Counted from the stretch's first letter, positions 11,237 through 23,877 are shown. The stretch: DNA of 64,000 nt from Hippophae tibetana (GCA_037013495.1 CM072811.1:40005452-40069451), one strand, 5' to 3'. Notes: a model not told the origin generated them from the sequence alone. Translations and numbers: made by a program.

Positions 11237-11722
11237 TATAAATTTTTAGATTATATGTGTATGTTATTATTTTTATTATGTATGTTTTGTATAAATTTTT
11301 GTAATAAAATAAATTTATATATTTATGACTATGATTTAAGGTTGGTTTTTAATTTATATATTTTTGTTATATGAAATGGGAAAGACACGATTCAACAAAT
11401 GATGCATTCATTAAAAATTTAGGTTTGAAGTAGTGTAGTTATTTAAAAAAATATTAATAATCACAAAATTGTTATATAAATTTTGTTTTATATATCTTAA
11501 ATTTGAAATTAACTCAAATGATGTGACATATTATTATTAGTAATTAAAATCAATCTCATATAAATATATTTATGTGTATATATTTGTTATGTTTGGTTTT
11601 TATGTATTTATTTTATATGATGTTTTGATAAATATTCTAATAATTAGGGAATTCATATATAATAATATCCTAAATATATTGGTTGGATACCTATTTAATA
11701 TGCTTAATGTCATTAATAGAAA
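11237..11722 (+). other. CACTA 5' untranslated region
   Basis: AT-rich, with no coding pattern. It lies between the terminal-like repeats and the first recognisable transposase codons at 11723. Confidence 0.45.
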
Positions 11723-14700
11723 ATGGACAAATCTTGGATGTCAAAGTATAGAATTGAGCATGACCACATTTTTGGAGTTGAAAGTTTCTTGGAATTTGTT
11801 TGTAGAAATAGTAATAATGAAATTAGTATGATCTGATGCCTATGTGTTAAATGTAAAAATTAGCACTTTCATGATGTTGACAAGGTTAAGTATCACCTTA
11901 TCCGTAGTGGTATTCTTTTGAGTTATAAATGTTGGTATTATCATGGAGAAAATATTGATAATACTCATGGGGAAGAGATAAACGAGAATGTGAGTGGATT
12001 ATATACATTTTTATCGTAATGTACAGACAGAAAATATGTTTCATGATGTTGAAGATAAACTACATGAGGATGATCCCAAAACCTTTAAAAAACTTCTAGA
12101 AGATGCTGAAAAACCGTTGTATATAGAATGCAAAAAATACACTAAAATGTCGGGATTGGTTCATTTGTACAATCTAAAGGGAAAAAATGGTTTTTCTGAC
12201 AAGGGATTCATAGAATTACTAAATGTACTAATACATATATTTCCTGAGGGTATTGAATTGCCATCTTCAATGTATAAAGTTAAGAAATCTCTTAGTTGAT
12301 TTAGCATGGAATATCATATAATTCATGCTTGTCCAAATGATTACATTCTTTACAGAAAAGATTATGAGACACTAGATGATTGTCCAATATGTAAAGAATT
12401 GAGATAGAAGCATGCTACAGATGAGACAACACCTAAGAAAGGCTCTCCTGCAAAGATTCTTTGGTACTTTCCTCCGATTCCTCGCTTTCAATGGTTGTTC
12501 AAAAGTAAAGAGACATCAAAGATGTTGACTTGACATTCAGATAATCGATCTGGTGATGGGGTGCTACGTCATCCTTGTGATTCTCCAAATTGGAAAGTAG
12601 TAGATAATTTATCTCCTCAATTTTCATCTCATCCACGCAATCTTCTTCTTGCCATTGCTACTGATGGAATTAATCCATATATTTCCCTTAGTAGTAGATA
12701 TAGTTATTGACCAATAATTATTGTAAAATACAAACTTCCTTCCTGGTTGTGTATGAAAAAAAAATTCATGATGTTAACATTATTGATCTCAAGACCGAAA
12801 TAACCCGGTGTTGATATTGATGTATATTTACAACCTCTGATATATAATATAAAGATATTGTGGAATTATGATGTAAATGTTTACAATGCACATAAAGAAG
12901 AACACTTTAACTTGAGGGGGTCCTTTTATGGATAATTAATGAATTTACTGCCTATGGGAACATATCAGGACATACAACTAAAGGTTATATGGGATGCCCT
13001 ATATGTAGTGATGGAACTTCTGTAACTTATCTTGTTCACGGATGAAAGATTTCGTACCCCGACTTTTGCGAGGTGTTGTGATATTAAGGAAATTGAATGG
13101 TATGAAATTTAAACAATATGGAAAGATGAAAAAAAGAATACTCACTAATGGAGGGAAACGAAAGAGGCTAATTAATAAAATGGGTGAAAATAAAAATGCT
13201 ACTGAATCAGTAGATCATGGTTGTTGGAATAAAAAATCAATATTTTGGGAATTACCTTATTGGAAAGACCTACACATTCGTCACATCTTAGATGTCATGC
13301 ACATTGAGTTGTATGTGAGAAGTTGATTGATACATTACTTAATATACCTGGAAAAACGAAGGATGGAATTAAAACAAGACTGGATTTAAAGAAACTAGGC
13401 ATATGACCAGAATTGGCACCAAGGATGGAAAATGATAATAATCGAACATATTTGCCACAAACATAATATACAATGTCAACAAAAGAGAAAGATGTGTTTT
13501 GTAAATGTTTGGAGAGTGTGAAATTTCCTAATGGTTACTCATTCAACTTAAGAAACTTTGTGTCTATCACCGATAAGAACCTTTACAGAAAGATGTTGTA
13601 GAGAATTTGTGTCTAATTGAAAAATATTTTCCTCCTTTCTTTGATATAATGATTCACTTGTTTGTTCATTTAGTTCGAGAGGTTCAATTGTGTGGTTCTA
13701 CTTAAGGTGGATGTCTCCTTTTGAGAGATACATGAAAGTCCTTAAAGGATATGTAAATAATAGAAATCGACCTGAAGGATGCATAATGGAACGTTAAATT
13801 ACTGAAGTGGCCATTGGGTTTTGTTCTAAATACTTTAGTGGTTGCACTGAAATTGGGAATCCTATGCATAAGTTATTCTTAGAACGTCACATGATCCAAG
13901 TAGGTAACCCTATGCTTGGTGGAAGTAAGAAATTATTTATTGATCGTAGTCGATGGGAAAAAGCATAAAGAACCATTTTGGTAAATAATGAGGCACGACT
14001 GTACATAGAGTAAGTGATGACATATTCAACCTTTTCATTTAAAATAAAATTATTTTCTATTTAACTATATATCTTTAATAATATTACAAAATGCATATAA
14101 ATTTACCGAAGATCGATCCTCATTATGAAAAAAAGGGAGGAGAAAAATGGTTGTTTTATGAACATAAGAAATAGTTTATTAATTGGTTTCGTAACCATGT
14201 AAGTGTGACTTACAAGAATTCATTAGTACTTCTATGCAATTTTTTAAAACTTTGTTTTAAACATATTTCATATTTTTGTATGTATAGATTTGAGTTGAAC
14301 TCAATAAACCCAATCATAAAATAACATAAATTTTAGAATGACTTGCAAGGGAAAAAATAATCTAATTTCACAATTAATCTATCGAGGTTTATGACTCAAG
14401 CAAGTGAAAAATTTCAAGTAAATCAAAATAGTGGTGTGAAGATGTTTGCACAAACTATGAAATTTGTCAGTTCAAATGATAGTAATCCTGTACTTTCTAA
14501 TAGAATATATTATGGTATAATTCAAGAAATTTAGGAACTCGATTATGGGGTCTTCCATGAAATAGTATTCTTGTGTGATTGGGTCGAAGATGTTATCAAT
14601 GTTGGATATAAAATAGATAATTTTGGTTTTACCCTTGTAAATTTATCCAAGATAAGTCACACTAATGATCCTTTCACATTAGTATTTCATGAAAAATAAG

Positions 14701-14930
14701 TATTTTACGTGAGCGATCAAATTGACACAAGATGTTGTGTTGTGTTAACGCCTCCAAAAAAAGAGTTCTACCATTATGTTGCTTTAGAATATGATGACAT
14801 GCTTGATACATTTTCCAATATTAGTCATTTTTCAAACAAATTGCCTAATGTATGTGATGATCTAGTTTATGACCGTGATTCTTCATTATGGAAACGAAGA
14901 GATTGTGAAGGAATATATACTAGATACAGA
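11723..14930 (+). pseudogene. CACTA (En/Spm) TNP2-like transposase, decayed
   Basis: Would cut and move CACTA elements by binding their ends. The start was chosen at ATG 11723, where MDKSWMS matches the usual N-terminus. A KYHLIRSGI-type zinc-region motif follows (about 11885). The open piece 11994-12299 holds LYNLKGKNGFSDKGF and FPEGIELPSSMY, characteristic of the Transposase_21 family. Pieces at 12300-13020 (HACPNDYILYRKDYE, DGVLRHP, WLCMK) continue the domain. A DUF4218-like region covers about 13330-14000, and a DUF4216-like region covers 14560-14936 (VALEYDDMLDTFSN). Many stops and frameshifts. The 3' terminal sequence is missing; pararetrovirus copy B starts here. Confidence 0.85.
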
Positions 14931-15409
14931 AGTTAATACTTATAAGTATTGTTCTCTACTTTCATCTCTACCATTCAGTATTAACTTGTACTAATACATA
15001 TGACTTAATTATTCACAATAATAGAGTAAGTAAGGTTGTTGCATTTATGCATCGATCCGAATGAAGGGTTCTAAGTCCCGTTTAAGCCATGTGAAAGGTG
15101 GTTAGGGCAATAATACCTTATATGTGCCGGTGGTTTAGCAAACGACCTATTCTATTACATAAGTGTTATAAGTCATAGGTATTCTTATAAGAGATAGAAC
15201 AAGAAATTCAATGTTAAATGCTTCATATATGATTTATTTAATATATAATCTGTAGCTCAAATTTCATGATTTGAATCTTTGTATCTTGCTTATTATTAGT
15301 ATACTATAATTTATATGTTAAGAATAATATTTACCATGTTATACATGTTGTATTGATAATTAATTTTTCATATTATTTACAAACTTTAAATTAAAATTAA
15401 AACTTAAAA
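14931..15409 (+). promoter_or_regulatory. Pararetrovirus leader, copy B
   Basis: Non-coding leader upstream of ORF1. The segment 15040-15200 (aagtcccgtttaagccatgtgaaaggtg and following) is repeated at 27810-27955 in copy D and in reverse at 27500-27350 in copy C. The primer-binding site seen at 27629 in copy D is not present here, so the 5' end is slightly truncated. Confidence 0.7.
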
Positions 15410-16320
15410 ATGTTAAAATAGAGCTTTTCTGCATCATCGCCATCATTAAACAAAACTTCATCATCTTCTTCGAAAAAGTCTTACATTACCAATAATAACG
15501 AAGTTACTATTGAAAATTTTCAAAAATCTATTGATCATTGGAAGACTCCAAAGATCAATAAGAACCAAATTTATTAATCAAGGATGATAAATCTTTTCAA
15601 AACTGATTACATCATTAAAACTGAAGAAAGAGATCTTCAACTTTCATTACCTTTTGAAACAATTTAACTTCTTTCAAAAGAATCATTACAAAAAAAATGA
15701 AAAATATTTCAAGTATGTTCATTTCGGTTTAGTCCAGCTTGGATTAAGACCCTTAACCCGAACAGGGTTAAGTTCATCAATTCTGGCAGTCCTCAGGGAT
15801 GCTAGATTAACGGATTTTAAGGAATCTTTATTAGGTACGGTAGAAACAAGCTTAGGCTTAGGACCAGTATCTTTTAATTGCTTCCCAAATTTCATAGTAT
15901 CTTTAAAAGATACGCACATATAAAAATCATTAACACTCCAAATCCAAACTCATAATTCTAAAGTTTTACCAGAAACAATTCCAATAGCTTTACTCTATAG
16001 AGTTCATTACAAAATTATGACGTCCACTTGGGACATTCATAACTTTGAGAAAGGAGAAACCATTTTATTACAAACTGATCTGTCTAGATCAAACATTACT
16101 ATCCATAGGCCAATAAGTTGGGATAATGTTATTTTCTCAAATAGATGGCTTTTGAAATAAAAGCCCCAACCAATTTATGAAACCGATCAACCGAAAGAAC
16201 CTGTTCAAAATATAGAACTTACAGAAATAATAAATTATAAAAATGGAAATATTGAAATAAGATTCAATAGATCCTCATCAATGAGATGCTCTTCGAGTGT
16301 CACTGAATTTTCATTTGTGG
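15410..16320 (+). pseudogene. Movement protein region, copy B
   Basis: Caulimovirid 30K-type movement protein, which would open plasmodesmata for cell-to-cell spread. The ATG at 15410 is followed by a TAG at codon 4. Recognisable blocks match copy D: EVTIENFQKS, DYIIKTEERDLQLSLP, then GLVQLGLRPLTRTGLSSSIL in the open piece 15654-15923, after a frame change. IMTSTWDIHN-like sequence lies near 16015. At least four in-frame stops. Confidence 0.85.
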
Positions 16321-16815
16321 ATTTACCACTCAAAACAAAACCCTAGGTTATCAACCTTAGATATCCTTAGGAAAACAAAACTAAAAAGAGTAGACTGTAG
16401 TACATCAGTACCCTGACCAGGTTACACTATTGACAACTCTGAGATGAGTGATTCACCTCAGTTATCACCTATATACCCTGCATCACCAACTCAATCCAAA
16501 GCACCTAGCAAACAAATTAGGATAAATTATTAGACATAGAGATCCTACTTCTAGATTTAGATTATCCATATAATGAAAGAATTACATATTGATTCTTTTA
16601 AACACACTCAAAACACTCTTGGGCTAGCTGCTTTAGGAAATATGAGTGTTATGTTAAAGAATGTAATTCTAACACATCATTCTTGGATTGGTTAGAGATA
16701 TATAGGGTAACCAAAGGTCTAGACTCTCCATACATGTATCAAATAAAATTTTCTACTAAGACCTATAGAGAAAAACCTAGGTCAAAAAAACTAGTAGAAA
16801 CATTATCATATCACA

Positions 16816-17229
16816 TTGTTACCCTTACATGATAGCATAGTTGAAACTTCATCAATAGTTAACCCTGAACCGGTTAGCATGGTATCACAAGTTGACCCTA
16901 AGTCAATCCAAACGGAAATACCTGTTGACTTAGTCAAACTATTAACGGTCTTAATAGGTAACCTACCAGTTATCGTAGAAGATCCAAAACTCGAATCAAC
17001 AGTTACATCTATAGTTCAAATTGACCCTAAACTAGTCAACATTACTGTAGAACCCATACTTATAAAACCTATAGCTATAGTTCCACATTATAAGAAATTC
17101 CCATTAATTAGTGTTTCAGATGTCACAGAAGCTGACTTTGATATGCTTCTAGAAAATGAAACTCTAGAACCTTTAGCTAGAGAACCAATAGCTATAACCC
17201 CTACAACTCAAAACTTTTTCAGAAATTAG
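16816..17229 (+). pseudogene. V/I/P-rich repeat linker, copy B
   Basis: Open for 137 codons and made of loosely repeated units: 'V(D/E)PK(S/L)' followed by a run of Val, Ile and Pro. DPK occurs at residues about 28, 54 and 75, and I(A/P)I(V/T)P near 97 and 125. It sits between movement protein and coat protein. A disordered spacer is plausible; no known domain recognised. The same linker is present in copies A, C and D with changed repeat spacing. Confidence 0.7.
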
Positions 17230-17469
17230 TCCTAGTGATCTCACCAAAGCTCACTTTGATAGGCTATTAGAAGAAATAGATGAACCGATTAATTCACTTA
17301 ACATGCTTAATATTAAAAAGAAGTTACACATATGGGAAACTCCAGATGGTTCAATTGAAGTTGAACATCCTCCATTAAGACATATCACCATCCCTTACCA
17401 GGATAGTCAGGTAGAAGCCTTCCCTGTTAAGAACCCTCAAGAGAACCAAGCAACTAACCTTAAAAACAT

Positions 17470-18560
17470 TATTACCTAGAATAATTTCACCAACATCAAC
17501 CTAATACTTTAGGTAAACAATTCGTAATAACAAAGAAAAATCTAAGAATAGATATTCCCTCTACCTTCTATCAAACCATAGATGGCAAGGTTAAAAACTC
17601 TATATTCAAACTCTTCCAGGTATCCAAATCGGCCCAGGAAGAAATAACAACAAATTTTGGAAAGCTTCAAAATTAGAATAGTATCCTTATGTCCCAATTA
17701 GAATACCAGTTTCAAACAAAATAGGACTAGTTGCTCCTGAGTCACCAGTGACTTCAAAATCAACCCAAAAAGCATTGCAGAATCTTAGTATTCTTAGCAA
17801 ACTAGGGTCTGATATATCATCTAAGGATAGTTCCCAGGAAACTATTCCTAAACCGACCCTTCATATTCAAAAATTAGCTTGGCAAGAACCTAGGACATTT
17901 AGGTATCCTCACACCATAGGAACCCAACCTAGTTAGGTTATCCAATCTAAATATAACATGTCTTATATCTATGTTTAGAACATAGATTGTATGACTGATA
18001 AAGAGATATTACATATCTTACAGCAAATGGCAAGGGCATCAAATTCTTATAAAACCCAAATAAGTACAACTAATAAAACAGTTGTTGAACTATTAATAAC
18101 TAGGTTTTCAGGCCAACTAAAAGGATGACAGGATCATCATATTTCAAAATAACAACAATCAGATATCTACAATGTGATATTGACTGATGAGTGTGGTATA
18201 CCTATACTTGATCACCATGGAGCTTCTCTACAGGATGTAGTCTCCACATTACTCTTTACCATATCACATCATTTTATGGGGTATCCATTGCATTTAAAAG
18301 ATAAAAAACGATGATCTTCTTTCCAACATAAAATGTAGGAAGATGAGAGATTTTCAAAATTATAAAACAACATTCTTGTCTAGAGTTATGTTAAGAGATG
18401 ACTATATTCAACTCTTTTGGAAGGAGAAATTCCTAGCAAGAAACAAAATCTGTGAAATTTATAGGAATCACATCATCCCATATGACCAACTAACCTACGT
18501 ATAGCTGATTAGTTTTGCTCAAAACTAGGCTCTTCAAATATGTCAAGATTAAAAAATCCA
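17470..18560 (+). pseudogene. Coat protein core, copy B
   Basis: Capsid core of ORF1. The open piece 17748-17936 (SKSTQKALQNLSILSKLG, then KLAWQEP) aligns with copy D at 30532. Further blocks at 18000-18540 match the copy D block CRKMSDFQNYKTTFLSRVML but with stops and a short deletion near 18435 (between 'KEKFLA' and 'RNKI'), where about 35 bp present in D is missing. Confidence 0.75.
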
Positions 18561-18567
18561 AAAACAG

Positions 18568-19345
18568 ATGAAGTTGGAACTAAAGGTTTCCAAAAGAGAA
18601 ATTGGATCATTCTGCAAACAGGTAGATAGTAATCTCTCTATAGATAAAACCTACGAGGGAACTTGCAGTAAAACCAAATCTAAACCTTATAGGGAACATC
18701 ATAAAACTTATAAGACATTTTCAAAACCTATAAAACCATTCTTTGAGAAAAGAATGAATTTTTATAAAAACCCTTATAAAAGAAATTTTAATAAGGAATC
18801 AAAATCACAGAAAAAGCCCTTTAAAATTTTTAAAGAGTTTAAAAGTTATAAATGTGGCAAGAAAGGTCACACTGCTAATTATTGCAAAATGTCTAAAAAA
18901 CTTCATGAATTAAAACTTGAAGAAGACCCCTTTGTCAAAATATCTACCCTTATGGTGGATACATGCTCATCATTTGAGTCTGAACAATGGACAAATAAAG
19001 AAAAATCAAACCCCCAGGATGAAAAATTTGCAACTAGTAATTCAGACTCCTCTGGTAAAAATATTAATGTATAAACTAAGGAAGAAGATGAAAAACTTTA
19101 AGATAAAATCCTAAAGTTAAACGATCCATCAATAACCAAATTATATGTAGAATATCTAACTACATCTTTGGCTAAAACACAAACATTAAAGAAAAATTTT
19201 GAACTTCAAAATACCAGCACATGCTATTATAACCTCAATATTGTTCTAGAACGAAAAAACAAAATTATCACACTAGAAAGTCAAATCCAAGAATTAAAAA
19301 TCAAAATAAAAAATATCAAGCTAGAATTCCACTAACTTAAAGAAG
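18568..19345 (+). pseudogene. Coat protein zinc-knuckle and acidic tail, copy B
   Basis: Open for 168 codons (18568-19074). A K-rich basic stretch (residues 40-92) precedes the zinc knuckle SYKCGKKGHTANYCK (residues about 94-108), in which the first Cys of the CCHC set is Ser (AGT). The acidic, Ser-rich tail follows (SFESEQWTNKE). Beyond a TAA at 19072 the frame continues as a coiled-coil-like, K/L/I-rich segment to 19345. Confidence 0.8.
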
Positions 19346-19403
19346 AAGAAAAGAATAAAATATTAAGTTAAATATACTTAATAAAAATGGACTTGCGCAA
19401 GTT

Positions 19404-20404
19404 ATTCTGGAAAATATAAATTGAACCCAAACATAGGTACAAAATTGTATTCATTGTTCCATTCGGACAATTTGAGTGGAATGCTATACCTTTTGGGCTC
19501 AAAAACACACCTTCTGAGTTTCAGAGGATAATGAATGACATATTCAATCCCTACACAAAATTCTGTATTGTGTACATCGATGATGTACTCATATTTTCCA
19601 AAGATGTCAGACAACATATCAGACATCTTAAAACTTTCTTCTATATCAACAAGAGAAGTGGATTGGATTTATCAGCCAAGAATATGACTCTTTTTCAAAC
19701 CAATATTAGGTTTCTTGGATATAATGTATCCAATCGAACAGTAATATCAATCAATCGATCCCTTCAGTTTACAACCAAATTCCCTGATAAGATAACTAAC
19801 AAAACCCAACTACAAAGATTCCTTGGTAGCTTAAACTACGTATTAAATTTCTATCCAAATATGAATAGACCGGCGAATCCATTACACAATCGGCTCAAAA
19901 AACACCTAAGCCATGGATAGATGAACACACAAAAATTATGCAAAAAATAAAAGCACAAGTCCAAAACATTCCTTATTTACATCTTACGGATCCAAAATTT
20001 CCCAAGATAGTAGAAACCGATGCCAGTGAACTCGGTTATGGTGGGCTATTAAAACAAGTCCATAATGGAAATCAACAGATTGTTCAGTTTGTCTCTGGCC
20101 ATTGGAATGATTATCAAAATAATTATTCTACTGTTAAAAAGGAAGTACTTTCCATTGTACTTTGTATTTCAAAATTTCAATCAGATTTATTAAATCAATT
20201 TTTTTATTAAGAATTGATTGTAAATTTGCAAAAGAAATTTTATTAAAAGATGTTAAAAATATTGCATCAAAACATATTTTTTCTAGATGACAAGCATTAT
20301 TAAGTATTTTTTATTTTGATATTAAATTTATCAGAGGAGAAAATAATTCATTACCAGATTATCTAACTAGAGAATTTCTCCAAAATAGGTTCAAGGATGA
20401 GTAA
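19404..20404 (+). pseudogene. Reverse transcriptase palm-RNase H, copy B
   Basis: RT palm begins just after a deletion junction at about 19403. FGLKNTPSEFQRIMNDIF lies at 19495-19548, and the catalytic motif YIDDV is intact at about 19576-19590. Open 19531-19920 through the thumb/connection (QLQRFLGSLNYV). RNase H at 19938-20404 has ETDASELGYGG, the catalytic Asp motif, and ends with the ORF1 TAA at 20402. A stop at 20208 and others break the frame. About 1.05 kb covering protease and RT fingers is missing compared with copy D. Confidence 0.85.
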
Positions 20405-21865
20405 AAATAAAAAAAAGATAAGGAGAAGAAGAAACCTCCAAACCTTACTATTATAAGCCTCTCATCGGTCAAACCTATTATGACTTGGTCCCACACAACC
20501 CAAAACCAACCATCATCTCCTAACAAAATTTGGAAGAACCATCACCATAGCTGACACTTGAGGACATAGAATTGTATCAACGTATCCAAGAATGGATGCA
20601 AAATATGGACTCAAAGAAAATCCGAACAGCCTTTTTTTGTATCCCAGGACTAGGGGAACCAACTTATTCATTAAATTTGGAATTAATCCCTTCCAAATCA
20701 AAATCATTTTCTCAAAAATCATCTCAAACAATTTCTATTCTAAAAAGAAGAATAACAACTTCAACATATTTTCCTCCAAAAGGAGAAAGGCAAATTATTC
20801 CCAAAACAAAAATAACCTCTGAGTATTTTAAGAAACAACCAACTTAGGTGGTTACAATTTTAGAAAAACAATTTTTTTTGATAAAAACCCTTACTTGGTC
20901 GTTCAAAAAATGTTTGGAAAAGGGATTTTCTATAGGCCAACATTAATTTCAAAAACACCTGAATACTACCAAAGTATTTTGGAAATCATCGGGAGTGTGG
21001 AATTTAAACATTTCCATTATCCTAAATCATCGTAAGTGTAGTTTTCAACTGTCAAAATCCATAAAATCATATATCCGTCAGATTGGGGAAATGAATTATC
21101 AAAACAGTTGACATTTCCGGTCAATTCCTCAACTTTTATCCCTCATTGTACTTCATACAACTACTGGGATTATTATGAGGCATGGTTTAATGCATTTTTA
21201 ATTCAAAACAAAGATAACCAACATTCTTTGTTATTTTTCTTTGTAAACAAATCAATTAATCCATCTCGATTTCCATCTTGGTTTTTAGAGTGGTGGAAAT
21301 TATTCAGAAACCTTAGTTATATTCTGATATCACTTGTGAAAGAAAGTCATGAATCTTTCTAGACACATTATAAACCATCAATAGAGGAAGCAAGATTCCC
21401 TCATTTGTGCATTTTTTTTGTTCAAAATTTTATCTTCCTTGGGTATGTCAGTGCATCTTAAACCCAATTGCATCGGAGGTAATTATTATTACACATTCAT
21501 TTCAGAGCAAATGGTGGTCGTCATTTACCATCCCTAAAACTATGCTATTACCAACTATTGATAAATGGCTATTCCAAAAGGGTCACAGAGAACCCCAAGT
21601 GAAATAGATTCAAGTTTTGTCACTCTTATTAGCACAGAAGACACACACAAATGTCTTAATATCACAAGCCAAAACCCAGGAGGAACTCTTGGAAATTATC
21701 AAATAATTATCAGCTGTACAGACCTCCCAAGTCTGAAAAGAAGAACTTGATTCGGATGAAAACCAATCACTCGACCGGAAAACCAACCCATCAAACACTT
21801 TAGGAGAGGATCTGATAGATTTAGATACCTTTATTGTAGATATGAATTTTTGGACTAAGAAATAA
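20397..21865 (+). pseudogene. Pararetrovirus ORF2, copy B
   Basis: ATG at 20397 overlaps the ORF1 stop (ATGAGTAA). A one-base length change in the A-rich run just downstream and many later stops break it. The product would be about 485 residues, function unknown. The N-terminus is very lysine-rich (about 15 residues). The middle is aromatic-rich, with a conserved YNYWDYYEAWFNAFL block at about 21158-21202 and SRFPSWFLEWWKL near 21264-21302. The C-terminal part is a Gln/Glu/Leu-rich helix (21630-21720), and the ending is DMNFWTKK before TAA 21863-21865. Matches the florendovirus ORF2 position and size; no catalytic motif. Confidence 0.75.
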
Positions 21866-21975
21866 GTCCATTACTGTTTATTATTGGGCTTGCATGTCCA
21901 TTACTATTTATTATTGGGCCTACGTGTCCATTACTATTAGTTATTGGACCTACGAGTCCATTACTATTTATTACT
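21866..21975 (+). repeat. Tandem repeat behind ORF2, copy B
   Basis: Four units of about 30 bp in viral sense (gtccattactatttattattgggcctac pattern). It starts at the base after the ORF2 stop. Equivalent arrays: copy A 2350-2515, copy C 22356-22425, copy E 34800-35008. Confidence 0.85.
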
Positions 21976-22215
21976 GTTGTCATAAGATGACAAAATAGTA
22001 AACAGTGCCGACAAGTCACTGTTTATATCAGTCAATAGGACCGACAACGTATTGTACAATTACCTATCTGGAATGATGAAGACATATACTGTTCATCACA
22101 TTAGTAAACTCCAAATAGTATTACATGGTAGATAAGACACTATTCATAAAATAGTAACAACATCTCTGCATAGTATCATCATTCGATTATTTAAGAAGAC
22201 CTCATTAAAAATAAA
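21976..22215 (+). promoter_or_regulatory. 35S-like viral promoter, copy B
   Basis: TATA-like box TATTTAAGAAG at 22188-22198. The 30 bases before it (catctctgcatagtatcatcattcgat) are conserved in copy E in reverse (34570-34610), which supports a conserved promoter core. An AATAAA at 22210-22215 lies just downstream, as expected for a terminally redundant pararetroviral transcript signal, though the spacing is short. Upstream, 'gaatagt/aacagt' motifs recur. Whether it is active cannot be told. Confidence 0.6.
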
Positions 22216-22355
22216 AGGATCCGGAATTTTAAACCATTTTAGACATCACTCCCCTTCCACACTACTCCTCTCTACTGATTCTTTTCTTATAATCTTTAAT
22301 TAGTTTTAATTATATGTAAGTTTGTTTTTATTTAATTTAATTTTATTTAAGTTTT
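22216..22355 (+). other. Transcript leader start of copy B
   Basis: Pyrimidine-rich block (22240-22290) followed by T/A-rich sequence, consistent with the first part of the viral RNA leader downstream of the TATA box. It ends at the tail-to-tail junction with copy C. Confidence 0.4.
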
Positions 22356-22425
22356 AGTAATGGACACGCATACCCAATAATAAATAGTAATGGACATGCA
22401 TGCCCAATAATAAATGGTAATGGAC
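22356..22425 (-). repeat. Tandem repeat behind ORF2, copy C
   Basis: Three plus-strand units 'taatggacatgcatgcccaataataaatgg'. The array is cut by the junction with copy B, so the original unit number is unknown. Confidence 0.8.
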
Positions 22426-23877
22426 TTATTTCGTAGTCCAAAAATTCATATCTACAGTAGAGGTTTCTAAATCCATCATATCCTCTTCTAAAGTGTTTGA
22501 TGGTTTGGTTTTCCAGACGAGTGATTGGGTTTCATCCGAATCGGGTTCTTCTTTTCGGACCTGGGAGATCTGTCCAGCTGATAATTGATTGATAATTTCC
22601 AAGAGTTCCTCTTGGGTTTTGGCTTGTGATATTAAGGAATTTGTGTGTGCCTTTTGTGCTAATAAGACTGACGAAGCTTGAATCTCCTTCACTTAGGATT
22701 CTCTGTGACCCTTTTGGAGTAGCCATTTATCTACGGTTGGTAATAGCATATTTTTAGGGATCGTAAATGATGACCTCCATTTGATCTGAAATGAACGTGT
22801 AATAGTAATTGCCTCTGATGCAATTGGGTTTAAGACCAACTGACATTCCCAAGGAAGATAAAATTTTGAACAAAAAATGTTCAGAGGAGGGAATCTTTCT
22901 TCCTCTCTTGATGGTTTATAATGTGTCTGGAAAGATTCATAACCTTCTTTCATAGGTGATATAAGAATACAACTAAAGTTTCTAAATAATTTCCACCAAT
23001 CTGAAAACCAAGATGGATTAATTGATTTGTTTACAAAGAAAAATAACTAAGAATATGGGTTATCTTTGTTTTGAATTAAAAATGCATTAAATAATGCCTC
23101 ATAATAATCCCAGTAGTTGTACAAAGTACAATGAGGGGTAGAAGTTAAGATATTGACCAAAAAGGTCAAATGTTTTGATAATTCATTTCCCCAATCTGAT
23201 GGAGATATGATTTTATGGAGTTTGGTAGTTAAAAACTACACTTACGATGATTTAGGATAATGAAAATGTTTAAATTCCACTCTCCCGATGATTTCCAAAA
23301 TACTTTGATAGTATTCAGGTGTTTTTGATATTAATGTTGGCCTATAGAAAATCCTTTTTACAAACATTTTTTGAACGGCCAAGTAAAGGTTTTTATCGAA
23401 AACTTATTTTTCTAATATAGTAATCACTTGAGTTGGTTGTTTCTTAAAATACTCAGAGGTTATTTTTATTTTGAGAATACTTTCCCTTTCTTCTTTTGGA
23501 GGAAAATATGTTGAAGATGTTATTCTTCTTTCTGGAATAGAAATTGTTCTGGATGATTTTTGGAAAATGATTTTGATTTGGTAGGGATTAATTCTAAATT
23601 TGATGAATAAGTTGGTCCCCCTAGTCCTGGGATACAACAAAAGGTTGTTCGGATTTTCTTCGAGTCCATATTTTGTATCCATTCTTGGATACGTTGATAC
23701 AATTCTATGTCCTTATGTGTGAGTTGTGGTGATATTTTTTCCAAGTTTTGTTGGGAAGATGATGGTTGGTTTTGGGTTGCCTGGGACCAGGTCATAATAG
23801 GTTTGGCCGATGAGAGGCTTGTAATAGTAAGGTTTTCAGGTTCCCTCTTCTCCTTATATGTTTTTCTTTTTACTCAT
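22426..23877 (-). pseudogene. Pararetrovirus ORF2, copy C
   Basis: ATG 23877-23875 overlaps the ORF1 TAA (23872-23870) in the same 8-base arrangement as the other copies. Open pieces: 23795-23520 (THKDIELYQRIQEW), 23682-23404, 22953-22693 and 22692-22426. The last gives the intact C-terminus: Gln/Leu-rich helix (KTQEELLEIINQLSAGQ), an acidic segment, and the DMNFWTTK ending before TAA. Function unknown. Frame changes and stops between the pieces make it non-functional. Confidence 0.75.

Larger units (their letters stand above)
14931..22355 (+). mobile_element. Endogenous pararetrovirus copy B (florendovirus-like)
   Basis: Plus-strand copy containing leader (14931-15409), movement protein (15410-16320), linker (16320-17470), coat protein (17470-19345), a deletion junction at about 19403 that removes protease and RT fingers, RT palm to RNase H (19404-20404), ORF2 (20397-21865), tandem repeats (21866-21975) and a 35S-like promoter with TATA box (22188-22198). 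It is the only copy that retains sequence past the TATA box. It starts directly after the truncated CACTA transposase and ends tail-to-tail against copy C near 22355. Confidence 0.9.
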
